A DNA stretch of 64,000 bases from Rhizobacter sp. (lineage in GTDB: Bacteria; Pseudomonadota; Gammaproteobacteria; Burkholderiales; Burkholderiaceae_C): positions 123,901 through 187,900 of the forward strand of contig JAMLIM010000001.1 of assembly GCA_023954175.1 (NCBI GenBank), in the 5' to 3' direction. The notes under the pieces were generated by a model. That model searched no databases. It saw only the letters and a program-made list of their open reading frames with translations, and was not told where the DNA came from. Shown here piece after piece: positions 38,263-46,227 of this stretch. How positions within the stretch are numbered: the stretch's first letter is position 1; each line of letters starts with the position of its first letter. Made by a program: the position numbers and the translations under genes.

Positions 38263-39606
38263 TCAGGCTCCCTTCGGGCGGAGGTCGCGCACGCGCACGG
38301 CCTTGCCCTGCGATCGGGGCACTTCGCCCGGTTGCAGCACACGCACGGTGGTCGTGATGCCGACAAGTGACTTGACGTGGTGCCTGACGTCGCCGGCGAT
38401 CGCCGCATAGCCATCGCTCGGCACGCCGGGGGCGGCTTCGACCTCGATCGTCACCGCGTCCAGATGCCCGGCGCGCTCGACGACGAGCTGGTAGTGCGGC
38501 GCGATGCCGGGCCGGCCGACGAGCACCGCCTCGATCTGCGACGGATAGACGTTGACGCCGCGGATGATCAGCATGTCGTCGCTGCGCCCGGCGATGCGCA
38601 GCATGCGCAGGTGGGTGCGGCCGCAGGCACAGCGCGCCGTCGTGATGCGCGTGATGTCGCGCGTGCGATAGCGCAGCATCGGCAGCGCCTGCTTGGTCAG
38701 CGTCGTGATGACGAGCTCGCCCGCCTCGCCCTCGGGCAGCGGCATGCCGGTCTCGGGGTCGATGACCTCGAACAGGAAGTGGTCCTCCCAGCCGTGCAGA
38801 CCGTCCTGCTGTTCGCACTCGACGGCCACACCCGGGCCCATCACTTCGGACAGACCGTAGTTGTCGATCGCGCGCACGCCGATGCGCGCCTCGATCTCCT
38901 CGCGCATCGCCTGGCTCCACGGCTCGGCGCCGAACATGCCGACGCGCAGCGCGCTCTTGCGCAGGTCGACGCCCTGCTGCTCGGCGACCTCGGCGATCGC
39001 GAGCGCGTAGCTCGGCGTCGCGCACAGCACGCGCGCCTTGAAATCGGTGATGAGCGAGATCTGGCGCTCGGTCGATCCCCCCGACACCGGGACGACGACC
39101 GCGCCGAGCCGCTCGGCGCCATAGTGCGTGCCAAGGCCGCCCGTGAACAGGCCGTAGCCGTAGGCGTTGTGGATGACGTCACCGCGCCGCGCGCCGGCGC
39201 AGTGCAGCGTGCGCGCCATCAGGTCGGCCCAGGTCGAGAGATCGTCCGCGCTGTAGCCGACGACGGTCGGCTTGCCGGTCGTCCCCGACGACGCGTGCAG
39301 CCGCGCGAGCGTCTCGACCGGCAACGCGAACAGGCCGAACGGATAGTGGTCGCGCAGGTCAGCCTTGGTCGTGAACGGCAGGCGCTGCACGTCGGCGAGG
39401 CTGCGCAGGTCCTCGGCGCGCACCGCGGCGGCGTTCAGGCGGGCGCGGTGCAGCGTGACGTTCTCCGCCGCATGGCGCACCGTCGCGCGCAGGCGGTCGA
39501 GCTGAAGCTCGGCGAGCTGCTCGCGCGGCATCGTCTCGATCTGCGGCGCGTGGAAGTCGGCGCTCTTCGCGAGGGCGTCGATCACGGTTCGGGTGACGGA
39601 ACCCAT
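38263..39606 (-). CDS. padJ: Phenylacetate-CoA ligase
   Basis: A 447-aa AMP-forming ligase of the PaaK type, which activates phenylacetate to phenylacetyl-CoA. Motifs include HASSGTTGKPTVVGYSADDL (ATP loop), NYGLSEVMGPG, RYRTRDITRI and SDDMLIIRGVNVYPSQIE; a C-terminal Lys (RSQGKAVRV) completes the adenylation site. Placement with padBCD makes it the anaerobic enzyme PadJ rather than the aerobic paaK. It is 23 bp downstream of padD. Activation of 4-hydroxybenzoate by a paralog cannot be excluded, but the family match is to phenylacetate ligases. Confidence 0.88.
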   Translation of the reverse strand: MGSVTRTVIDALAKSADFHAPQIETMPREQLAELQLDRLRATVRHAAENVTLHRARLNAAAVRAEDLRSLADVQRLPFTTKADLRDHYPFGLFALPVETLARLHASSGTTGKPTVVGYSADDLSTWADLMARTLHCAGARRGDVIHNAYGYGLFTGGLGTHYGAERLGAVVVPVSGGSTERQISLITDFKARVLCATPSYALAIAEVAEQQGVDLRKSALRVGMFGAEPWSQAMREEIEARIGVRAIDNYGLSEVMGPGVAVECEQQDGLHGWEDHFLFEVIDPETGMPLPEGEAGELVITTLTKQALPMLRYRTRDITRITTARCACGRTHLRMLRIAGRSDDMLIIRGVNVYPSQIEAVLVGRPGIAPHYQLVVERAGHLDAVTIEVEAAPGVPSDGYAAIAGDVRHHVKSLVGITTTVRVLQPGEVPRSQGKAVRVRDLRPKGA

Positions 39607-39629
39607 GGGCCTGTCCTTTCGATGCCGGC

Positions 39630-40472
39630 TCAGGCGCGCACGCCGCGCACCGGCAGGTGCTTGAGCGCGAAGCCCTGGTTGAAGGCCGCCCGCGTGACGA
39701 GCACGAATTTGATCCATGCGCCCACCGCCCAGGCGAGCACGCCGCCGGCCACTTCGAACGGCCCGACGCGCCACTCGGCCGGCGAGGTCAGCAACAGCAC
39801 GACGATCAAGAGCGGCACGATCGTTCCGAGGCTCATCAGCCAGCGCCCTGCGCCGCCCAACGCCTCATCGGCCTTCTTGACGATGCGGCCCTTCAGGCGC
39901 CGCCGGTAGACGACCCAGACGATCTGGCGCACGAGCAGGAGCAACGCGAATGCGCCGAGCATGCCCGCCGAGCGCACGCCATGCCAAGGCGTCGCCGCGA
40001 CCCACAGGCCGAAGCCTTCGGCGAGGCCGGTGCTCGCGATCAGCGCGCCCGTCATCGGCTCGCGCCAGGCCGGGATGCCGCGCGCCGCGGGCAGCATGCG
40101 GCTCTGGCAATAGAGGAAGCCGAGCGCGAGCACGACCACGGCCGGCAGCCACGAGGGCGACAGGAACATCGTGACGGCGCCGACCGGGAACAGGAACAGC
40201 GCGACGAAGGCCTCGCGCGACATCCACGAGGTGCGCGGGTTGATGAAGACGTTGACCGCGCGCAGCGGCCGGCCGATCTCGAGCCAGACGCACAGCAGCC
40301 CGAGCCCGATCAGCGCGAGCGCGGCGAGCAGCAGGCCCGTCAGCGCCGCGCCCGTCGCGCCGCCGAGCGCGGTGGCGACGATCAGGCCGCTGCCCGCGCC
40401 GCCGCCGATGAAGTTGCCCGCGGCGCGCGCATCCCAGTTCGTTTGGTGCCAGGGGTTCGGGCCGAAGCTCAT
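39630..40472 (-). CDS. padD: Phenylacetyl-CoA:acceptor oxidoreductase, membrane subunit
   Basis: A 280-aa NrfD/DmsC-like integral membrane protein with about eight helices, probably the anchor and quinone-interaction subunit of the PadBCD complex. It begins MSFGPNPWHQTNWDARAAGNF and has WLEIGRPLRAVNVFINPRTSWMSREAF, a stretch typical of DmsC-type anchors. It overlaps padC by ATGA. Membrane attachment agrees with the known membrane-bound, quinone-linked phenylacetyl-CoA dehydrogenase of Thauera aromatica. Confidence 0.88.
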   Translation of the reverse strand: MSFGPNPWHQTNWDARAAGNFIGGGAGSGLIVATALGGATGAALTGLLLAALALIGLGLLCVWLEIGRPLRAVNVFINPRTSWMSREAFVALFLFPVGAVTMFLSPSWLPAVVVLALGFLYCQSRMLPAARGIPAWREPMTGALIASTGLAEGFGLWVAATPWHGVRSAGMLGAFALLLLVRQIVWVVYRRRLKGRIVKKADEALGGAGRWLMSLGTIVPLLIVVLLLTSPAEWRVGPFEVAGGVLAWAVGAWIKFVLVTRAAFNQGFALKHLPVRGVRA

Positions 40473-41134
40473 GTCGTCCCCTCTTCCTCTTTCGCACCGT
40501 CCCACAGGTAGTGCATGTTCGGCCCGGTGCCGAGCTCTTCGTGCATCAGGAAGCTCTGGTTGGCGGCGACCAGTTGCGAGACGTTGCTCTCGGGGTCGTC
40601 GCTGTCGCCGAAGGTGAGCGCCTGCGCGATGCAGGAGTTGACGCAGGCGGGCGTCGCCTCGGGGTCGATGCCGGGCTTGAGCCCTTTCTCGAGCCCGGCG
40701 TCGATGCGGTCGACGCAGAAGGTGCACTTGGTGGCGACGTTGAGGCGCGAATCGTCGCGCCGCTGCGTCTCGTGCTCGCTCGGCTCACCGTAGGCAAAGC
40801 TCGCACGCGAGGTCTTGTAGCGCGCCTGGTAGGGGCAGGCGACGGCACAGTACGCGCAGCCGATGCACAGGTCGTAGTCGATCGTGACGATGCCGTCAGC
40901 GCGCTTCTTGGTGGCCGTCGTCGGGCAGACCTCCATGCAGGGCGGCTCGTCGCAATGCTGGCAGCCGGTCGGCACGAAGACGCGCTGCACGTTCGGATAC
41001 TCGCCAAACTCCATGTCGAGCACGCGCCGCCACTGCACGTCCGGCGGCGTCGCATTCGTGTGCTTGCACGACGCCGTGCACGTCTGGCACCCGACGCAAC
41101 GGCGCAGGTCGGCGACCATGGCCCATTTCGTCAT
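40469..41134 (-). CDS. padC: Phenylacetyl-CoA:acceptor oxidoreductase, iron-sulfur subunit
   Basis: A 221-aa DmsB/NrfC-like ferredoxin subunit with four [4Fe-4S] motifs: CVGCQTCTASC, CQHCDEPPCMEVCP, CIGCAYCAVACP and CTFCVDRI...CVNSC. It carries electrons from PadB to PadD. The ATG at 41134 has GGAG about 8 bp upstream and overlaps, as ATGA, the end of the repeat-spanning ORF; a longer frame to 41179 lacks a binding site. A repeat element separates it from padB, unlike the compact order of other pad clusters. Confidence 0.9.
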   Translation of the reverse strand: MTKWAMVADLRRCVGCQTCTASCKHTNATPPDVQWRRVLDMEFGEYPNVQRVFVPTGCQHCDEPPCMEVCPTTATKKRADGIVTIDYDLCIGCAYCAVACPYQARYKTSRASFAYGEPSEHETQRRDDSRLNVATKCTFCVDRIDAGLEKGLKPGIDPEATPACVNSCIAQALTFGDSDDPESNVSQLVAANQSFLMHEELGTGPNMHYLWDGAKEEEGTT

Positions 41135-41199
41135 GTCGTGCGCTCCGTTGCCCCAAGCGAAACCCGCGCCGAATGACATGAGTCAGCTACCGGCTTGCA

Positions 41200-41880
41200 A
41201 GGCTCTATCGCTGTTCGCGAGATTCTGTTTTTCCTGAGCGCTTTGGCGTCGCGCCAGGCGGTGCCCGCCAGGGGCTCATGGTTGCGCGGTCGGCGCACAG
41301 CGCCGACTGCACTGCGGTTCTCGGCCAGGGGTCGCGTCGCAGAACTCGCTTCACTCACTTCGTTCGTTGCGCTCAAACAGTTGCGACGAGTCAGTCTACG
41401 AAGCGCGCTGCGCGCGCCGACCCCTGTCCTGCGATCCTCGTCGCTCCACAAATCGCCCCCGGCGGGCACCACCTGCCGCGACGGTTCTTCTCTTGTGTGG
41501 AGCAGAACAAATGCACCAGCAAAGGCGTGCCCGGGCAGGCCACGGCGCGCCTGCGCAGCGCCGAGCAGGTGAGCAGGGACACAAGCGGTCCGGGGGACCG
41601 CTTGTGCCTTGCGAACGGCCGGGCGTCCTCGCCCGGCGCGGCCTGCAAGGCCAGGGCTTGCAGCCGCGCGCGCAAGCGCGCTTCGTGAACTGACTCGCCG
41701 CCACTGTCTGAGCGCAGCGAGTTCGGCGGCGGGCTGCAAGACCGAGCATCGCAGGGCAGTCGGCGCAAAGCGCCGACCGCGGAGGTGAAGCGCCGTGGAC
41801 TGCCCGGGCGCGCCTTTGCCGCGCCGAACTTCGCGCGCAGCATTGCCACGCGAACGTCCGCGCAATCCATCACGGCCGCG
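41200..41880 (-). repeat. Intercistronic repeat element, copy 2 (between padB and padC)
   Basis: It fills the 784-bp gap between the padB stop (41919) and the padC start (41134). It has one 42-bp unit (41236-41277), the core of about 215 bp (41278-41492), and the second module (about 41575-41820). The second module contains a perfect hairpin ACAAGCGGTCC-GGG-GGACCGCTTGT (41581-41605). An ORF of 263 codons (41131-41922, minus) overlaps the padB stop as ATGA and the padC start as ATGA, so it exactly bridges the two genes. Core sequence is nearly identical to copies 1, 3 and 4. Confidence 0.85.
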
Positions 41881-41918
41881 CGTCGGCGGCGACCGGAAAG
41901 AGCGAAAAGCAAGAGCGC

Positions 41919-44639
41919 TCATCCCCTCCTCCGTATCGCGACACGCACGATGTCCGCACTCGACCCTGTCGCGTCGGTCAGGTCCATCGACATCGTTGCG
42001 AGCTTGTTCAGGCTCGGCACGCCGAAGTCCTTCGCCAGAGGCGTCTTCCAGTGGTTGAACTGGCCGATCAGCAGCAGCGTGTCCGGGCGGATGCCCTGGC
42101 GCACGACGGCCTTGCCTTTGACGCGCTTGCTCGGGGTCGAGATCTCGATGTCGTCGCCATCGGCGATGCCGAGCTTCTCGGCGGCGCTGGTGTTGATGAT
42201 CACGCCGCGATGGCCGCTGACGTTGCCCGCCACCTCGTGGATCATCTGCACGCCGGCGTTACCGCCCCAGGCGTACTGCATGCTGCGCGCGGTGAGCAGC
42301 CAGAACGGGAAGTCTTCGCCCTTGCCGCCGGCCTGCACGACGGCGTCCTGCCAGAGGCCGGGGAAGTCCTTGTAGACCGGCAGCGCCTGGTACTCGGCCA
42401 TCTGCTTGTCCCACCAGTGCATGTCGTGCTCGTGCAGGCGGCGGCCGAGCTCGGCGCCGACGCGCTTCAGGCGCTCCTGGTAGGGCATCTCGAAGCGCAG
42501 CCCGCGCTCGACCATCGTCGGGTAGAGGTACCAGTCGATGCGCGGGAAGGGCTTCGTCGCCAGGCCCTTCTCCTTCCACCAGTCGAGGCCGTGCGCCTCG
42601 GCGCCATCGGTCAGCTCGGCGCTCGCGGCGCGGCAGACCGCGCCCCAGATCGCCTCGCGGTCGTGCACCTGATCGACGGGCAGCGAGAAGTCGCCGTGCT
42701 CGCTCTTCAATGGCACGCCGCCCGCGCCGCGGTTGATCGCGGCGTTGTACTTCTCGAGGATGCCGCTGCGGCGTGCGAGCTCGGTCGCGATGTCGGTGAA
42801 GTCGCGCGCGTCGCCGCGCATCTCGACCACCGGCTGGCGCAGCGCGAAGCCCTGCTGCTCCCAGAACTGCTCGACGTACTTGGTGCCGCCGATGCGGATC
42901 AGCTGCAGGCCTTCGAGATCGGTCGCGTCGGGCAGCAGGATGTCGGCGAAATGGTTCGTCTCGTCGAGCGTGTAGGTCATCGCGACGACGAACGGGAAGC
43001 GCGCGATCTTCTCGCCGAGCGCGTCGGTGTCCCAGAACGAGATTGCGGGATTGGTGCGGTAGACGAACCAGACGTCAGGGAAGGTCACCGTCGGCAGGCC
43101 CTTGGGCGTCTTGTCGAGGAACATCCACGAGAAATGCGTCGGACCGAGCGCCTGCGCCCAGGCGCCGTTGCCGGTGAGCGGCACCATCGACTTGTAGGCG
43201 TTGCGGATGTTCGGCCGCGGCGACCAGGTCGCCTTGTCGGTCGGGTTCATCGGGTAGTTCATGAAGCCGTCGGGGCCGCGCTGTGCGCTCTGCAGCCGCT
43301 CGGCCATCGGCCGCACCAGGCGCACCGTCGTGCCGAGCGTGCCGCCGGGCACTTCGAGCGCGCCGACCAGCGTTGCGAGCAGCGTGCGCGCCCAGCAGCA
43401 TTCGTAGCCGCCCCAGCCGTTGTTGACGGTCTTGCCGAGCGTCACCGCGACCGGCCGGTAGGGCAGCGTCACGCCCTCGATCTCTATCGTCTGGCCGACG
43501 CAGGCGTGCTGCACGTATTCCTGCGCGATCTTGCGCATCGTCGCCGCCGGCACGTCGCAGATGCCTTCGGCCCATTCGGGCGAATAGGGGGCGAGATGGG
43601 CGACGAGCTTGTCGAAGCCGGTCTCGCCTTCGAGCATGCCGTCGCCGAGCACCTCTTCGTCGGCGCCGATCTCGACCGCATCGACGACCGCGCGGCCTTC
43701 GAGCCGCTCATCGATGTCGGGGGTGTCGTGCACCACCGCCTGGCCCGAGCGCAGGTCCCACACGAGGGGTTTCTTCGTCGCGCGGTCGCGCAGGTAGTAG
43801 CCGTTGGGCCCGACGAGGTAGGGTGAGCCGGTGAGCCGCTTGAGGTGCGGCAGGTCGAGCCGCTCGCGCGGCATCTCGTGCAGCATCACGTGCATCAGCG
43901 CGTAGAGGAAGGCGGGGTCGGTCTTCGGCTTGATCGGCACCCATTGCGCCGAGCACGCGCCGGTGACCGACAGGTGCGGCTCGACCTGCACCCGCTTCAT
44001 GCCGCGGATGCGCGCGTTCGAGTGGCGCCAGACGCCGACGACGCCGCCCGAGGCTTCGATGTTGGAGCCGCAGGAGATCAGGTAGCGCGTCGTCGGCGTG
44101 TCGGCGGCGACGATGAACGCGCGGTGCCAGAACTCGCCGTAGAGGTGCTCGGAGTGGTCGCACTTGACGCCCTGCCCCGAGCCGAACCCCATGTCCACCG
44201 CGCCCCACGCGGCGAGGAACGCGGGGAAGGTGCCCATGTAGAACTGCGGCGTGCCGCCGCCGCCGAAGCTCGCCGCGAGGCGCGGGTAGCCCGAGGCGTC
44301 GAGCAGCCCCTCTTCGCGCAGCTTGGTCAGGCGCTCGCCGATGAGGTCGAACGCTTCGTCCCACGAGATCGGCACGAAACCCGGATCCTCGTCGCGCCCC
44401 TTCTTCGGGTTGGTGCGCTTCATCGGCGACAGCACCCGGTTCGGGTTGTAGGTCTTTTGCACCAGACCGTAGGCCTTGACGCAGACCTTGCCGCCGCCGG
44501 GGTGGATCTTCTCGGCGCAGAAGTTCGGCTCGACTTCGACCGCGACGCCGTCCTCGACCTTGACCGTCAACAGGTCCGGCCCGGCGACGCACTGGTAGCA
44601 GTAGGTCGGCACGCGCTTGACGGTGCTCGCAGCTTTCAT
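41919..44639 (-). CDS. padB: Phenylacetyl-CoA:acceptor oxidoreductase, molybdopterin subunit
   Basis: A 906-aa DMSO-reductase-family molybdoenzyme subunit that oxidises phenylacetyl-CoA to phenylglyoxylate with loss of CoA. The N-terminal [4Fe-4S] region is CYQCVAG ... NFCAEKIHPGGGKVCVKA (about residues 14-60). Molybdopterin-binding segments follow (SWDEAFDLIGERL, SFGGGGTPQFYMG, SCGSNIEASGGV) and a C-terminal dinucleotide-binding domain (GHRGVIINTSAAEKLGIADGD). It has no Tat-like signal at the chosen start. Next in transcription order come a repeat and padCD; the phenylglyoxylate dehydrogenase genes padEFGHI are not in the window. Confidence 0.9.
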   Translation of the reverse strand: MKAASTVKRVPTYCYQCVAGPDLLTVKVEDGVAVEVEPNFCAEKIHPGGGKVCVKAYGLVQKTYNPNRVLSPMKRTNPKKGRDEDPGFVPISWDEAFDLIGERLTKLREEGLLDASGYPRLAASFGGGGTPQFYMGTFPAFLAAWGAVDMGFGSGQGVKCDHSEHLYGEFWHRAFIVAADTPTTRYLISCGSNIEASGGVVGVWRHSNARIRGMKRVQVEPHLSVTGACSAQWVPIKPKTDPAFLYALMHVMLHEMPRERLDLPHLKRLTGSPYLVGPNGYYLRDRATKKPLVWDLRSGQAVVHDTPDIDERLEGRAVVDAVEIGADEEVLGDGMLEGETGFDKLVAHLAPYSPEWAEGICDVPAATMRKIAQEYVQHACVGQTIEIEGVTLPYRPVAVTLGKTVNNGWGGYECCWARTLLATLVGALEVPGGTLGTTVRLVRPMAERLQSAQRGPDGFMNYPMNPTDKATWSPRPNIRNAYKSMVPLTGNGAWAQALGPTHFSWMFLDKTPKGLPTVTFPDVWFVYRTNPAISFWDTDALGEKIARFPFVVAMTYTLDETNHFADILLPDATDLEGLQLIRIGGTKYVEQFWEQQGFALRQPVVEMRGDARDFTDIATELARRSGILEKYNAAINRGAGGVPLKSEHGDFSLPVDQVHDREAIWGAVCRAASAELTDGAEAHGLDWWKEKGLATKPFPRIDWYLYPTMVERGLRFEMPYQERLKRVGAELGRRLHEHDMHWWDKQMAEYQALPVYKDFPGLWQDAVVQAGGKGEDFPFWLLTARSMQYAWGGNAGVQMIHEVAGNVSGHRGVIINTSAAEKLGIADGDDIEISTPSKRVKGKAVVRQGIRPDTLLLIGQFNHWKTPLAKDFGVPSLNKLATMSMDLTDATGSSADIVRVAIRRRG

Positions 44640-44676
44640 CGCGGGAGCCTCCAGTGCGGTGCGGACGCGCGAACCA

Positions 44677-45090
44677 CTACGCGCCCGCCTGCTGCGCTTT
44701 CTGCGCCTTCGCCGCAAGGCGCTGCGCGGTCTTCGCGACATCGACGACGAAGCGCGCGTGCTGGCCGCGCACGATCGGCTCGACGCTGTCGCGGCCTTCG
44801 ATCTCGAACGCCACGGCACGGCCCTCGACCGATGCGATGCGCACCGTCAGCGTGACCGGCATGCCGAGCAGGCTGGCGCCGATGTGGTCGATCGCGACAC
44901 GCGTGCCGACCGAGTCCTCGCCGGCGTCCAGGTGCTGCAGCAGCAACTCGCGGCAGGCAACCTCGATGTCGCGCACGAGCATCGGCGTCGCGTAGACACG
45001 CGCCGCTTCGCCCATGAAATCGATCGTGCGGTCACGGCTCACCTCGAAGCTCACGGTGCTCTCGAGGCCGGCCTGGAGGGTGGGTTTCAT
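44677..45090 (-). CDS. FlK-like hotdog thioesterase
   Basis: A 137-aa single-domain hotdog protein resembling fluoroacetyl-CoA thioesterase FlK. The candidate catalytic residues are Thr (ATPMLVRDIEVACREL, with the following Glu) and His (VAIDHIGASLLGMPV). It is 37 bp upstream of padB and is the first gene of the leftward unit. PadB chemistry releases CoA at some stage, so this enzyme could hydrolyse phenylglyoxylyl-CoA or rescue dead-end CoA esters; that is inference. Confidence 0.8.
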   Translation of the reverse strand: MKPTLQAGLESTVSFEVSRDRTIDFMGEAARVYATPMLVRDIEVACRELLLQHLDAGEDSVGTRVAIDHIGASLLGMPVTLTVRIASVEGRAVAFEIEGRDSVEPIVRGQHARFVVDVAKTAQRLAAKAQKAQQAGA

Positions 45091-45168
45091 CGCACTCCTT
45101 CGGTTCGCATTGCCTCGCCACCATGGACCGGCGCGGGCACTGCTGGGCTAGAATTCAGTCGGAAAACC

Positions 45169-45186
45169 TATTCTGGTACCGGAATA
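45169..45186. promoter_or_regulatory. Palindromic operator candidate in the pad/GNAT-Rrf2 divergent region
   Basis: TATTCTGGTACCGGAATA is an 18-bp dyad with one mismatched pair (TATTC-x-GGT/ACC-x-GAATA), followed by a partial repeat CTGGTATCG. It lies between the thioesterase start (45090) and the GNAT start. Rrf2-family regulators often bind ATTCC/GGAAT-type dyads, and an Rrf2 protein is encoded immediately downstream, so autoregulation and control of the pad operon are plausible. Confidence 0.55.
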
Positions 45187-45215
45187 CTGGTATCGTTTTG
45201 ATCTGGTGCAAGCTT

Positions 45216-45773
45216 TTGGCTAAACCCGAACCGCCACCCCCCGACGCCTCGGCCACCTGCCGACGCGTTGCCCGCGCCGCGACGGCAGGCGCAGCCGACG
45301 CCATCGAAGTGCGTCCGGTGCGGCGCGCCGACCTCGATCAGGTGATCGCCATCGATGCCGCCGTCACCGGGATCGAGAAGCGCAGCTACTGGCAACGCAT
45401 CTATAGACGCTACGGCATCAAGGTCGGCAGCGAGCAGCGTCACTTCCTCGTCGCCGTCGCGCAGGGGCGGGTCGCCGGTTTCATGATCGGCGAGGTGCGC
45501 GACTGGGAGTTCGGCTCGCCGCCGTGCGGCTGGGTGTTCGCGATCGACGTCGACCCGGCCGCGCGCCAGCGCGGCATCGGCACACGCCTGCTCGCCGCGA
45601 TGAGCGCGCAGTTCCGCCGCGCCGGTGTGCGCCACCTGCGCACGCTGCTCGCGCGCGAGAACACGCTGATCCTGTCGTTCTTCCGCAGCCAGGGCATGAT
45701 GGCCGGCGCGCTGATCCCGCTCGAGATGGAGATCTCGCCCAACGGCGGGACGAAGGCGGAGCGCGCGCGGTGA
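45216..45773 (+). CDS. GNAT-family N-acetyltransferase
   Basis: A GNAT protein of about 185 residues from the TTG at 45216; an in-frame ATG at 45123 would give 216 residues but places the operator dyad inside the gene. The domain begins IEVRPVRRADLDQVIAIDAAVTGIEKRSYW and has the acetyl-CoA loop ARQRGIGTRLL. Its opening resembles both halves of the double GNAT at 21897. It overlaps the Rrf2 gene as GTGA, so the two are translationally coupled. Substrate unknown; protein or CoA-ligase acetylation is one possibility. Confidence 0.8.
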   Translation: MAKPEPPPPDASATCRRVARAATAGAADAIEVRPVRRADLDQVIAIDAAVTGIEKRSYWQRIYRRYGIKVGSEQRHFLVAVAQGRVAGFMIGEVRDWEFGSPPCGWVFAIDVDPAARQRGIGTRLLAAMSAQFRRAGVRHLRTLLARENTLILSFFRSQGMMAGALIPLEMEISPNGGTKAERAR

Positions 45774-46192
45774 GGCTGCAGGTCAACACCACGCTCGCGC
45801 TCTACAGCGTCATCGAGTTCGCCGCCGACCCCGAGCGCCACATCACGGCCTCACAGATCGCCGACAAGTACGGCATCTCGCCGCATCATCTGGCGAAGGT
45901 GCTGGCCGAACTGGTGCGCGCCGACATCGTCGAATCGGTGCGCGGCGTCGGCGGCGGCTATCGCTTTTCGGCGAACGCGCGGCGCCTGACGCTGATGGAC
46001 GTGATCCAGCTGTTCGAGGACTTCGGCACACCGGCCTCGGCGCGCGGCGACGCCCACCCGCCGACGCCCGTCGATCAGGCGCTAGACGTCGTCCTCGGGG
46101 AGATCGACCAGATCGCGAAGGCGACGTTCAGCTCGATCACGCTCGCGACGATGCTGCAGCTCGTCGCGCGGCAGAGCGCGAAGGCCGGCTGA
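45770..46192 (+). CDS. Rrf2-family transcriptional regulator
   Basis: A 140-aa winged-helix protein of the Rrf2 family. HTH segments are YSVIEFAADPERHITASQIADKYGISPHHLAKVLAELV and the wing GVGGGYRFSANARRLTLMDVI. The three Cys that bind the cluster in IscR and NsrR are missing, so it should sense something other than by a [2Fe-2S]/[4Fe-4S] center. The GTG at 45770 overlaps the GNAT stop. It is the most likely local regulator of the divergent pad/hcr operon. Confidence 0.88.
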   Translation: MRLQVNTTLALYSVIEFAADPERHITASQIADKYGISPHHLAKVLAELVRADIVESVRGVGGGYRFSANARRLTLMDVIQLFEDFGTPASARGDAHPPTPVDQALDVVLGEIDQIAKATFSSITLATMLQLVARQSAKAG

Positions 46193-46227
46193 CGCGGGCG
46201 AGCGAACCCGCGCGCCGCGGCGCGCCA

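Noticed and set aside
38263-39606. 4-Hydroxybenzoate-CoA ligase for the gene next to hcrC
   Set aside because: The motifs are of the PaaK/phenylacetate-CoA ligase type, not of the benzoate/4-hydroxybenzoate ligase type, and padBCD are its upstream neighbours.
41200-41880. CRISPR array or insertion sequence in the repeat regions
   Set aside because: There are no regularly spaced short repeats with unique spacers, no cas genes and no transposase frame; the 42-bp units are directly adjacent without spacers.
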